From: CAYRFF01 sp964436125
GTDB lineage: Bacteria > Bacteroidota > Bacteroidia > Chitinophagales > Saprospiraceae
Length of the DNA: 30,473 bases
Assembly (NCBI GenBank): GCA_964436125.1
Contig: CAYTBT010000034.1
Span: forward strand, 1 to 30,473
Direction of reading: 5' to 3'
Below, in pieces: positions 7,522-15,545 of the stretch. Below the pieces are notes generated by a model. It saw only the letters and a list, made by a program, of their open reading frames with translations, ran no database searches and was not told where the DNA came from. Every line of letters begins with the position of its first letter. Within the stretch, counting starts at the first letter, position 1. Made by a program: the position numbers and the translations under genes.

Positions 7522-8084
7522 GGTTATTCTTTTCCCTGCTTCAATGAAGCTTAAAGGTAAGAAAGCTTGAGAAAAATTAGAAATTCAGAAATTATGGATA
7601 TCAAAGTGATAGAAGAATTGCCGGGATTGAAGCTCAGCTCTTAGCCATTGGCCATTAGCTCTTGGCTGAGTGCATTAAATGATTTTGTTATGTGCTTTTA
7701 TTGTAAAGTTGTAAAGTTGTAAAGTCGTGAAGTCGTGAGGTCGTGAAGTCGCGAAGTCGTGAAGTCGTAAAGGTGTGAAGTTGTAAAGTCGTGAAGTCGT
7801 GAAGTCGTGAAGGCGTGAAGTCGTGAAGTCGCGAAGTCGGGAAGGCGTAAAGTCGCGAAGGCGTAAAGTCGCGAAGGCGTGAAGTCGTGAAGTCGTGAAG
7901 TCGTGAAGTCGTAAAGTCGTGAAGGCGTGAAGTCGTGAAGGCGTGAAGTCGTGAAGTCGTGAAGTCGTGAAGGCGTGAAGTCGTGAAGTTGTGAAGGCGC
8001 GAAGGCGTGAAGGCGTGAAGTCGTGAAGGCGCGAAGGCGTGAAGGCGTGAAGTCGTGAAGGCGTGAAGGCGTGAGGCTTCCTTA
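7522..8084. other. Intergenic region upstream of the AGMO-like gene: dyads and octamer array
   Basis: These 563 bp separate the MBL-fold gene from the AGMO-like gene, both on the minus strand. Besides the octamer array (7708-8075) there is a small dyad at 7538-7550 and an imperfect palindrome at 7633-7670, with outer arms CTCAGC and GCTGAG and inner half-palindromes built from AGCCATTGG/CCATTAGCT. None has a following T-run, so I do not call a terminator. I see no convincing separate gene. Confidence 0.6.
7708..8075 (+). repeat. Octamer array: 46 units of GTCGTGAA and variants, no indels
   Basis: Reading from 7708 in steps of eight gives exactly 46 units to 8075, with a further partial unit at 7700-7707. 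Common units are GTCGTGAA, GGCGTGAA, GTCGCGAA, GTCGTAAA and GTTGTAAA. Positions 1, 4, 7 and 8 (G, G, A, A) are nearly invariant; variation is at positions 2, 3, 5 and 6. No unit has gained or lost a base. The minus strand is free of stops in all frames and would read as a TTSRLHDF-type octapeptide repeat, but nothing supports its translation. The array begins 9 bp past the MBL-fold stop codon and ends about 180 bp before the AGMO-like start. Confidence 0.95.
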
Positions 8085-8996
8085 CTATTCAATTCTTCCT
8101 TCTTCTTTCAATTTCCAATACCGCAACAATCCTGTAACGGACATAAATGCGGGATTTCCTTTATCATAACGAGCGAGATCTTCCGCGGAGACGCCTTTTT
8201 CAAGAAGTTGTTCTTGCGTGTACATGACAAATTCCGGGATAATTTCCATCGCAGGAGTTCCTTTGTCGTAGTATGGTTTTATCCAGTTTTTCCAGTCGTC
8301 AAGCATAGCTTCCAGGTCATCTAAATGGGACAATGGGGCATTTACTCGGCCAAAATGTGCTAGATACAGCCTTGCAGGATTGAGTTTCCGTATTTTATTT
8401 ATAGATTTTTTCCAGGCTTCGATATTGATATCGGGCGGTGGACAAGGTGGCACAACAGGACCATTATTAATTTTTACGCCTGCAACATCACCGGTGAAAA
8501 TGATATCGTTCAATTGATATGCATTGTGGTGTACGGCATGTCCCGGTGTATAATGCGTGTGGAACGTAATATCGCCGATGCTAAGCTCATCACCCTCATC
8601 AAGGGGATGGAGTTGTGCCTTATCTATCGGCTGCATAGCGCCCCAGAGCCTATCCATATCGTCTTTGTAGATGCGCTTGGCAGAATTCCAGAGTTTTTCC
8701 GGTCTGTTGAGGTGTGGAAGTCCGATGGGATGCACGTAAATCGCGGCGCCATTATCGGCAAATTTCCATGCTGCTCCTGCATGATCAAAGTGGATATGTG
8801 TCAGAAGTACGTGTTTTACCTCTTTCCAGTTGTGTCCTTCTGCTGCAATTGCCGCTTTTAAATTCTCAAATGCCGTTGCAGGCCCTGTCTCGATGAGGAT
8901 TAGGCCATCATTGGATTCAATGAGGTAATTGGCAATAACTTTTTCTTCTCCCATGAAGAGGATATCGAGTACTTTTATCTCCGGTGTTGTATCCAT
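8085..8996 (-). CDS. MBL-fold metallo-hydrolase
   Basis: This is a 303-residue soluble metallo-beta-lactamase-fold enzyme. It shows the zinc motif THIHFDHAG (HxHxDH) about a quarter of the way in, then TPGHAVHHNAY with the next metal His, TGDVAG with the bridging Asp, and LAHFGRVN late in the protein with a further His. I chose the ATG at 8996 (MDTTPEIKV), which follows a purine-rich AAAAGAAGA stretch at sensible spacing. The frame runs 21 bases further to a TTG at 9017, which is less likely. The long insert after the first motif (HLNRPEKLWNSAKRIYKDDMDRL split by short gaps) is helical in character, as in many hydrolase-type MBL proteins. The substrate cannot be told; thioester, lactone or phosphodiester hydrolases share these motifs. 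It has no signal peptide, so it should be cytoplasmic. It is divergent from the membrane-protein gene at 9198. Confidence 0.88.
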   Translation of the reverse strand: MDTTPEIKVLDILFMGEEKVIANYLIESNDGLILIETGPATAFENLKAAIAAEGHNWKEVKHVLLTHIHFDHAGAAWKFADNGAAIYVHPIGLPHLNRPEKLWNSAKRIYKDDMDRLWGAMQPIDKAQLHPLDEGDELSIGDITFHTHYTPGHAVHHNAYQLNDIIFTGDVAGVKINNGPVVPPCPPPDINIEAWKKSINKIRKLNPARLYLAHFGRVNAPLSHLDDLEAMLDDWKNWIKPYYDKGTPAMEIIPEFVMYTQEQLLEKGVSAEDLARYDKGNPAFMSVTGLLRYWKLKEEGRIE

Positions 8997-9197
8997 AGAT
9001 CTTCTTTTGCCCTGCAAGGTAATGATGTTTTCAGAGAATGGAGAGCGTGAAGAAGCCTTATCTTTTACATTGAGACAATCTAGGCAAAAAACTTATAGAT
9101 CTATTTTCTAGAATAAAGCCGCTTATGTATAAAAGGGAATGAAAATAGCCGATATTTTCATAGAACTCACTACATTGCAGGCTGTTATATTATAGGT

Positions 9198-10184
9198 ATG
9201 CTACAACTATTCTCAAAGAATCACATAGTAAACACATTGGCATTCTTGCCATTGATCATCATCTTTCACTTTTCTGTATTTGTGCGAGAAGATGTATATA
9301 TGTTTCATAGTGATGCCGGTGCCTATCTCGGGAGTTATATCTGTGACTTCTTTGCTTCGAGCCCGATTATAGGAGGAATAATAACTTGTTTCTTGATTTT
9401 TATCCAGATAATCTTATTGAATAGGATTGCGATTATTAACAAGTTGAGCAATTCAATTACGCTCTACACCGGAATGGTTTACCTTATTTTAACAATTTTA
9501 ATACCGCAATTTCTCGTCCTTTCACCAGCGGTTCTAGCGGTAACTTTTTTGCTGCTTTCACTGAGTAATCTGATGTATTCCTTTAAGATTAAAGGTTCTC
9601 CCGGACATGTCTTTAATACAGGTTTCTGGCTTGCTGTGGCTAGCTTATGTTATTCAGGAATCACGGTATTTTTAATCTGGGGTTTTATCGGGTTTACGAT
9701 ATTGCGGAGATTCAGGACCAAGGAAGGTATGCGGTATCTTGTGGGTTTCATAGTTCCGTATATCTGGACCATGGTTATCGCATATTTTCAGGGTGATTAT
9801 ATGGACTTTATCCAGACGCAATTTGTCGATAATATAGGCTTTCCGGAAATCGATTTTACACAGGATCTCTTGTTTTATGTGCCAGCAATCATATTTGCCT
9901 TATTTACGATATTTTCATTCTTGAATTACGGGCAATATATGCGGAAGAAAATCATCCAATCCCAGAAGAAGATATCCATCATCTTTTGGTTTCTGGCCTT
10001 TGCATTGGTATCTATTTTTCTGACATATAATGTGGATATGACACATTTGTATTTTCTAGCGATTCCCTTGAGCTTTTTCTTGTCAGAATCCTTGGTTTCG
10101 CTGGAGAACAAGTCGGTGGGAGAGCTTCTTGCCTGGGTGTTTATTGCCCTGGGAATAATCTATCAATACGGTATTTTGGGTTAA
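9198..10184 (+). CDS. Polytopic membrane protein, possibly DUF6427-like
   Basis: The 328-residue product is a membrane protein with ten or eleven hydrophobic segments separated by short loops, starting at residue ~10 and ending at the C-terminus (LAWVFIALGIIYQYGILG). I see no enzymatic motif. Size, topology and phylum fit the uncharacterised DUF6427 family of Bacteroidota, but I identify that from general appearance only. It lies 55 bp before purQ on the same strand and could share its transcript. A candidate -7 box, TATTTTTG at 10211-10218, lies in that gap, so purQ may also have its own promoter. Confidence 0.75.
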   Translation: MLQLFSKNHIVNTLAFLPLIIIFHFSVFVREDVYMFHSDAGAYLGSYICDFFASSPIIGGIITCFLIFIQIILLNRIAIINKLSNSITLYTGMVYLILTILIPQFLVLSPAVLAVTFLLLSLSNLMYSFKIKGSPGHVFNTGFWLAVASLCYSGITVFLIWGFIGFTILRRFRTKEGMRYLVGFIVPYIWTMVIAYFQGDYMDFIQTQFVDNIGFPEIDFTQDLLFYVPAIIFALFTIFSFLNYGQYMRKKIIQSQKKISIIFWFLAFALVSIFLTYNVDMTHLYFLAIPLSFFLSESLVSLENKSVGELLAWVFIALGIIYQYGILG

Positions 10185-10239
10185 AACCGGGAAGAACGCG
10201 GAAAAATCCTTATTTTTGCGTAAGCTAAATGAATAAAAT

Positions 10240-10941
10240 ATGAAAATAGGAGTTGTCGTTTTCCCCGGATCCAATTGTGATGATGATATCGTTCATATAA
10301 TGCGCGATGTCCTCGGTCAGGAAGTAGTTAAAATATGGCATAAAGAAACGGAGTTATCACAATTCAAGGAAGAGGATATTCTTTTTTTGCCGGGCGGATT
10401 TTCCTATGGTGATTATCTGCGTTCCGGTGCAATAGCACAATTTTCACCGATAATGAAAAGCGTGAGGCAATTTGCGGAAGCTGGTGGAAGAGTAGTGGGA
10501 ATATGCAATGGATTTCAGATACTCTGCGAGGCAGGAATGCTTCCGGGAACACTCTTGAGGAATGAAAAGGAGCGTTTTATTGCACGGAATATATATTTAC
10601 GAGCCGAGAATTATGGTACGGACCTCACGCGTGGGATAAAAGAAGGGGATGTCCTGAGGATTCCTATTGCACATGCGGAAGGTCGCTACTACATTGATAA
10701 TAAAAGGCTACAAGAACTGGAGGCAAATAAGCAGATATTGTTTAAATATTGTGATGTGGATGGAGCACTGAGCCCGGAGGCCAATATCAATGGCTCTACA
10801 GCGCATATTGCCGGCATTGTTAATAGCGCGGGAAATGTTTACGGCTTGATGCCACATCCGGAACGGGCTGCGGAAGGAGTGCTCGGAAATGTGGATGGAA
10901 GAGTGATGTTTGAAAGTATGCTTATGCAGGAAGTTGCATAA
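10240..10941 (+). CDS. purQ: Phosphoribosylformylglycinamidine synthase subunit PurQ (glutaminase)
   Basis: This 233-residue class I glutamine amidotransferase supplies ammonia to PurL in the fourth step of purine synthesis, FGAR to FGAM. The N-terminus (MKIGVVVFPGSNCD) and LPGGFSYGDYLRSG are characteristic of PurQ. The nucleophile is Cys89 in GICNGFQ, and the other triad members are in MPHPE (His206, Glu208). Length matches free-standing PurQ, so this organism has the split PurQ/PurL form rather than the single large synthase found in many other bacteria. No purL or purS is in the window. The leader contains a candidate -7 box, TATTTTTG (10211-10218), which runs into a near copy (TTTTGCGTAAGC, 10214-10225) of the repeated 12-mer word. 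No matching -33 TTTG was found at the right distance. Confidence 0.97.
   Translation: MKIGVVVFPGSNCDDDIVHIMRDVLGQEVVKIWHKETELSQFKEEDILFLPGGFSYGDYLRSGAIAQFSPIMKSVRQFAEAGGRVVGICNGFQILCEAGMLPGTLLRNEKERFIARNIYLRAENYGTDLTRGIKEGDVLRIPIAHAEGRYYIDNKRLQELEANKQILFKYCDVDGALSPEANINGSTAHIAGIVNSAGNVYGLMPHPERAAEGVLGNVDGRVMFESMLMQEVA
10470..10481 (-). repeat. Word GCTTCCGCAAAT, exact copy in purQ
   Basis: One of six exact occurrences in the window (also 11505, 16021, 22834, 28459 and 29293). It lies inside purQ, encoding FAEA. Confidence 0.8.
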
Positions 10942-11060
10942 GGTTCTGAAGCCGATATTTAATATCTTGTTAATTGTTTTATATATTGCATCAAAGGACA
11001 ATAATTGCGCATTGCTATTGTTTATTCAGTGAATTATTGCACAGCTAAAATGCTTTAAAT

Positions 11061-13607
11061 ATGAAAAGAATATTCTTAATACTTCTCGCAACGATCGGTT
11101 TTATAGGATTTGCAAATTCTCAGATATTGGATCCTATAGATTGGTCTCAACAAGTTATAAAAACAGGCGATGATACCTATCAGATAATTATTACCGGTGA
11201 GATTGAGGATGGATGGGCAACCTATTCACAATTCTTATCGGGCAATGAGGGGCCCGTTCCGACAACAGTAACATTTAATGAGGGAGATTTTAATACGGTA
11301 GGTAAGACGGAAGAATGTGGTGGTCGTGAAGAGAAGTACGACCCTATATTTGAGATGGATCTAGTCAAATTCCATGATCGCGTCGTGTATGTGCAGGAAA
11401 TTACCGCTTCCAAGCCGATTACGATTAAGGGGAATGTGAATTATATGGTCTGTGACGATACCCGATGCCTTCCACCTGATTATTATGATTTCACGGTTGA
11501 TTTAGCTTCCGCAAATGAAGTGTCGGACTTTACGCTTGATAAAGCCTGTGCCGGTGATCGTTTCGGTGCTGCAGAGATGGACGGCGAGGCTTCCGGTGGC
11601 TCTACGGGAATGCTGGAGCCTGTGAAATGGAAGTTGAAACTTGTCGATAAGGGAAATAATGAATACGCCTATGTCCTTTCTGCCACTATTCAAGAAGGAT
11701 GGCATACTTATAGCATGAATATCGACCCGATGGCCGGTCCATTCCCCACACAGGTCGCTATTGAAGAGCAAGAAGGAATTGAATTAATCGGTGATGTGAA
11801 AGAAGAATCGCCGAAGCTCGTGACAAAGTTGGACAAGGTGTTTGAGGCGGAGTTGACAACCGTAGGGAAGTCAGTTACGTACACGCAGAACTTCAAGGCG
11901 AGCTCTCCCGATGCTTTTATGAAAGGGTACCTGGCTTTTCAGGTCTGTAATGACAGCAAATGCCTTCCTCCTACCTATGTGGACTTTGAGATCAAGCCCG
12001 GAAAGAATGTTGCTACGATATTGAGCGGGCCGGTAGCGGATGATGATGGGAAGAAATATAATACGGAAACGATAGGAGAGGGGACGCCGGTGTATGAGGT
12101 GTTTAATTATACGACTGCAGATGATCAATGCAGTACCGTTCCTGATGATCCTAGGAATCAAGCAGGCATGGGCTGGATATGGATTTTTATCGCGGGATTT
12201 GCCGGTGGTTTAATCGCTCTTCTGACGCCTTGTGTATTTCCGATGATTCCCTTAACGGTGAGCTTTTTTACCAAGAGTAAACGTAAGGCACTCCAGAATG
12301 CCTTGTTATACGGTATAAGCATTATTGCAATTTATGTAGGCTTAGGCTTGCTTGTGACGAGTATATTCGGTGCAAGTGCCTTGAACCAGCTTGCAACCAA
12401 TGCCTGGTTTAATATTGGCTTCTTTGTGCTGTTCATTGTCTTTGCAATATCATTCTTTGGATACTTTGAAATTACATTGCCATCCTCCTGGTCCAATTCC
12501 GCAGATAAAGCCGCAGATAAAGAGGGCTTGCTGGGGATTTTCTTTATGGCTTTTACCCTTGTGCTTGTTTCTTTCTCTTGTACAGGACCGATTATCGGTA
12601 CCTTACTCGTGGAAGCTGCAACAGGAGGTGGGCCGATGATTTTTGGATATATTCCCATCGGGCCGATGATAGGAATGTTTGGTTTCAGCCTTGCACTGGC
12701 ATTGCCATTTGCATTGTTTGCAGCTTTCCCGTCTTGGTTGAATTCCTTGCCGCGCTCAGGCTCATGGATGAACTCAGTGAAAGTTGTATTGGGATTCATC
12801 GAGGTTGCTCTTGCCTTTAAATTCTTGTCAATTGCAGACTTGACGATGGGATGGAAAATTTTACCTTACGAGCTATTCCTTGCAGTGTGGGTCTTATGTG
12901 CACTCGGATTGGTGCTCTATTTCTTTGGTTTAATCAAGTTTCCTCTGGATTCACCGATTAAAAAACTAGGAATAGGAAGAATAAGTCTGGGAACCTTGTC
13001 GCTTGCGATCCTCGTGTATATAGCTCTCGGATTTCGCTATTCGGAAAGAGCGCATACTTTTAAAACCCCTGCTTTGCTCAGCGGACTAGCTCCGCCGGCC
13101 GGACACTCGTATATCTATCCCAGCGATTGCCCGCTGAACCTCAACTGTTTTCACGATTATGAGACAGGAAAAGCTTATGCAGAAAAGGTAGGTAAGCCTA
13201 TTCTCCTGGATTTTACCGGTTATGGTTGTGTGAATTGCCGTAAGATGGAAGATCAAGTGTGGAGCCAGGATGCAGTTTATAAAATGCTCAGTGAAAACTA
13301 TGTCTTGATATCGCTTTATGTAGATGATAGAACTACACTTGAAAATCCTTATACTTCTACCTTTTCCGGAGAACATATCGAGACGATAGGCGGTAAATGG
13401 AGCGATTTTCAAGCGATACACTTTGCAAGAAATTCCCAGCCTTTTTATGTGCTCACTTCAAGTGACGGAGTTATCTTGAATGAACCGCGTGCATACACGC
13501 CGGATGTGACAACGTACACAAATTGGTTGAAGTGTGGCTTGAGTAGATATCACAATGGCGGGGCTGATGGGCCTATCTTATCGATGAAGAAAGGCGATGA
13601 AATGTGA
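11061..13607 (+). CDS. dsbD: DsbD-type thiol:disulfide interchange protein with duplicated N-terminal domain
   Basis: This 848-residue inner-membrane protein carries reducing power from cytoplasmic thioredoxin to the periplasm. A signal peptide (to about residue 21, ANSQ) precedes two copies of the DsbD N-terminal domain. Copy 1 is ~22-160 (LDPIDWSQQV, GWATYS, CDDTRCLPP with Cys131/136). Copy 2 is ~183-315 (LEPVKWKLKL, GWHTYS, CNDSKCLPP with Cys296/301). Then comes the cytochrome c biogenesis-like membrane domain (~370-675), with redox cysteines in LLTPCVFPM (Cys391) and FSCTGPIIG (Cys507). Last is a periplasmic thioredoxin-like domain with the CVNC motif (Cys723/726). E. coli DsbD, from memory about 565 residues, has only one N-terminal domain. 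The gene is 119 bp after purQ and 95 bp before the beta-barrel gene, so a separate transcript is likely. Confidence 0.93.
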   Translation: MKRIFLILLATIGFIGFANSQILDPIDWSQQVIKTGDDTYQIIITGEIEDGWATYSQFLSGNEGPVPTTVTFNEGDFNTVGKTEECGGREEKYDPIFEMDLVKFHDRVVYVQEITASKPITIKGNVNYMVCDDTRCLPPDYYDFTVDLASANEVSDFTLDKACAGDRFGAAEMDGEASGGSTGMLEPVKWKLKLVDKGNNEYAYVLSATIQEGWHTYSMNIDPMAGPFPTQVAIEEQEGIELIGDVKEESPKLVTKLDKVFEAELTTVGKSVTYTQNFKASSPDAFMKGYLAFQVCNDSKCLPPTYVDFEIKPGKNVATILSGPVADDDGKKYNTETIGEGTPVYEVFNYTTADDQCSTVPDDPRNQAGMGWIWIFIAGFAGGLIALLTPCVFPMIPLTVSFFTKSKRKALQNALLYGISIIAIYVGLGLLVTSIFGASALNQLATNAWFNIGFFVLFIVFAISFFGYFEITLPSSWSNSADKAADKEGLLGIFFMAFTLVLVSFSCTGPIIGTLLVEAATGGGPMIFGYIPIGPMIGMFGFSLALALPFALFAAFPSWLNSLPRSGSWMNSVKVVLGFIEVALAFKFLSIADLTMGWKILPYELFLAVWVLCALGLVLYFFGLIKFPLDSPIKKLGIGRISLGTLSLAILVYIALGFRYSERAHTFKTPALLSGLAPPAGHSYIYPSDCPLNLNCFHDYETGKAYAEKVGKPILLDFTGYGCVNCRKMEDQVWSQDAVYKMLSENYVLISLYVDDRTTLENPYTSTFSGEHIETIGGKWSDFQAIHFARNSQPFYVLTSSDGVILNEPRAYTPDVTTYTNWLKCGLSRYHNGGADGPILSMKKGDEM
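11501..11517 (+). repeat. Word GCTTCCGCAAAT, exact copy in dsbD (17 bp shared with 22830-22846)
   Basis: The exact word is 11505-11516. The extended 17-mer TTTAGCTTCCGCAAATG is identical to the intergenic site at 22830-22846, although one site is coding and the other is not. Confidence 0.8.
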
Positions 13608-13702
13608 TAGGTATATATGCATTGAATTCTCCCTGAAGTAGTTTTTAAGTTAAATCTTAAGCAATTATAATAGCATAAAATTCCGTACATTGGCGGGATA
13701 AT

Positions 13703-14473
13703 ATGAGATATAGAAGATTGCAACTATTGAGCTTTATCTTGTTGTGCTGTATTCTCAATCTACAGCACATAGGAGCACAAGTATTGAACATAGAAAAAGT
13801 ACGTAAAGTAACAGATACTACGGGATTTGCAGGGGCTGTCGGCATTGAAGGTTCTTACTTTAAGAATGTCAATGTGATTTACAGCTTGAAATTAAGCTCA
13901 GATATTCAGTATAAAACTCAGAAGGATCTGTTTATTCTTTATGGTGAATATCAGATTCTGGAATCCAATGAGACGGAGTTTCTGGAGGAATCTCTGCTAC
14001 ACTTTCGCTACAACAGGAAACTTTCACCATTACTGCGCTGGGAGGCATTTACCCAAGTGCAGAAGAACAAAATAAATAAAATTAAATTGCGATGGCTTCT
14101 CGGAATGGGGCCGCGACTTAAATTACTTGAGAATTCCTATCTCAAGGTATATCTCGGGATAATTCCTATGTATGAATACGAGGTGCTGGAAAGTAGTCAA
14201 GATAAATATAAACACGACCTGCGATTGAGCAATTATCTTTCCTTTACCCTTGAATTAAATGAGGTCTTGTCCTGGGTCGCAACGACTTATTATCAGGTTC
14301 TTCCATACGGATGGTCCGACTTCCGGATTTATTGTGACTCGGCGATTAAAGCGGCAATTAACAGACACTTGGATATGACTTTTACTGTCTTGTACGGCTG
14401 GGATGCACGGCCCGTTGAAGGCGTTCCCCAAGAAAGGATTAATAGTACAGTAGGCTTGAAGTATAAATTTTAA
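13703..14473 (+). CDS. DUF481-like outer-membrane beta-barrel protein
   Basis: The 256-residue product begins with a signal peptide (basic MRYRR, hydrophobic core, cleavage after GAQ at residue 26). The mature part alternates polar and hydrophobic residues in short strands, with aromatic residues at strand ends, and finishes STVGLKYKF. A terminal Phe closing a strand is typical of outer-membrane barrels. Phrases such as ESLLHFRYNRKLSPLLRWEAFTQ (shown here only in part by position ~95-118) and RLLLGMGPRLKL-like text near 135 fit the DUF481 family of small barrels. No transported substrate can be named. It is downstream of dsbD on the same strand and convergent with sdhB, 295 bp away. Confidence 0.78.
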   Translation: MRYRRLQLLSFILLCCILNLQHIGAQVLNIEKVRKVTDTTGFAGAVGIEGSYFKNVNVIYSLKLSSDIQYKTQKDLFILYGEYQILESNETEFLEESLLHFRYNRKLSPLLRWEAFTQVQKNKINKIKLRWLLGMGPRLKLLENSYLKVYLGIIPMYEYEVLESSQDKYKHDLRLSNYLSFTLELNEVLSWVATTYYQVLPYGWSDFRIYCDSAIKAAINRHLDMTFTVLYGWDARPVEGVPQERINSTVGLKYKF

Positions 14474-14768
14474 ACTGTGCAATTGAGCGATTATTTATTC
14501 TTCCAATAGGCATCTTTACTCACGGGGAAATAAAATAACTTGACTTGTGAGCCCCGGACCATACCGAAGTATGGAAATTTATTCATATTCACCTTCAGAT
14601 GAATATTGAAACATGAATTTCTATGCTCAATTACGAGAATTCAAGGTAGATTTAAGGGATTACAAGCAAAGGTAGGCGCACAATACAATTCCTAAGCTCT
14701 TGCTTTTTTCAGACAGATTGTTATTTTGAAGCAAGAGTACCTGAATAATCTCGGAGTCTCATCAATGC
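14474..14768. other. Intergenic region between convergent genes with two inverted repeats
   Basis: Two stem-loops are visible: CCATAC, CGAA loop, GTATGG at 14559-14574, and a nine-base perfect inverted repeat, CTCTTGCTT (14697-14705) with AAGCAAGAG (14729-14737), around a 23-base loop. Either could help end transcription of the barrel gene or sdhB, but neither has a clear T-run, so terminator is only a guess. No gene is seen. Confidence 0.5.
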
Positions 14769-15524
14769 TTAATCGAGCGGTTCATCGGAAGAAACTAAGC
14801 TCTGTCTGTACCACTTGTTCAGTCTTGCAATGTTCTGCTGTCCGATTTCCTTCGGGCATTCAGCAGAGCAAGCACCGGTATTTGAGCAGAAGCCAAATCC
14901 TTCCTTGTCCATCTGAGCAACCATATTTTTCACCCTGCGCATCTTTTCAACCTTACCTTGTGGCATAATGCCAAGGTGAGAAACTTTGGCACCGACAAAG
15001 AGTGCAGCAGAGGAATTGGGGCAAGCGGCAACACAGGCACCACAGCCTATACAAGTAGCAGAGTCGAATGCCTCAAATGCATCATATCTATTTACCGGGA
15101 TATTGTTTCCATCCTGAGCTTGTCCCGTGGAAACGGAGATATATCCACCGGCTTCAATCACTCTATCAAATGCAGATCTGTCAACAACGAGGTCTTTGAT
15201 TACCGGAAATGCCTTGGCCCTCCATGGTTCAACAGTGATGGTATCCCCATTCTTGAAATGCCTCATGTGCAGCTGGCATGCAGTCGTTCCTTTTAAAGGA
15301 CCATGTGGCTGTCCATTTATCATTAAATCGCAGGATCCGCAGATACCTTCTCTACAATCATGCTCAAATGCCACGGGCTCTTTCTTCTGTGAGATTAAGT
15401 CTTCATTAAGGACATCGAGCATTTCAAGAAAGGACATATCTTGATCTGCCTCAACTTCATGTGTTTCAAAGGTCCCCTTAGTATCAGGGCCTGATTGCCG
15501 CCATATTTTTAATGTAATATGCAT
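14769..15524 (-). CDS. sdhB: Succinate dehydrogenase/fumarate reductase iron-sulfur subunit
   Basis: This 251-residue subunit passes electrons from the flavoprotein to the membrane quinone site of complex II. The N-terminal plant-type ferredoxin domain has CREGICGSC (Cys57, 62, 65) and Cys83 for the [2Fe-2S] centre. The C-terminal domain has CIGCGACVAACP (Cys158, 161, 164, 168) and CSNTGACSAECP (Cys213, 219, 223) for the [4Fe-4S] and [3Fe-4S] centres. It is the last gene of sdhC-sdhA-sdhB, 21 bp after sdhA. The order and single membrane subunit fit the B-type enzymes of Bacteroidota. Confidence 0.97.
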   Translation of the reverse strand: MHITLKIWRQSGPDTKGTFETHEVEADQDMSFLEMLDVLNEDLISQKKEPVAFEHDCREGICGSCDLMINGQPHGPLKGTTACQLHMRHFKNGDTITVEPWRAKAFPVIKDLVVDRSAFDRVIEAGGYISVSTGQAQDGNNIPVNRYDAFEAFDSATCIGCGACVAACPNSSAALFVGAKVSHLGIMPQGKVEKMRRVKNMVAQMDKEGFGFCSNTGACSAECPKEIGQQNIARLNKWYRQSLVSSDEPLD

Positions 15525-15545
15525 AAGATTATATTTAATGCGCTC

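Noticed and set aside
7688..8092. Open frame of 134 codons across the octamer array (TTSRLHDF-type repeats)
   Set aside because: The array lacks stops on the minus strand in every frame by composition alone. The frame starts inside the last codons of the MBL-fold gene and shows no independent coding signal.
10171..10218. Full promoter for purQ
   Set aside because: A TATTTTTG -7-like box is present, but the nearest TTTG (10175-10178) is 32 bases upstream, beyond the usual spacer, so only the -7 box is mentioned.
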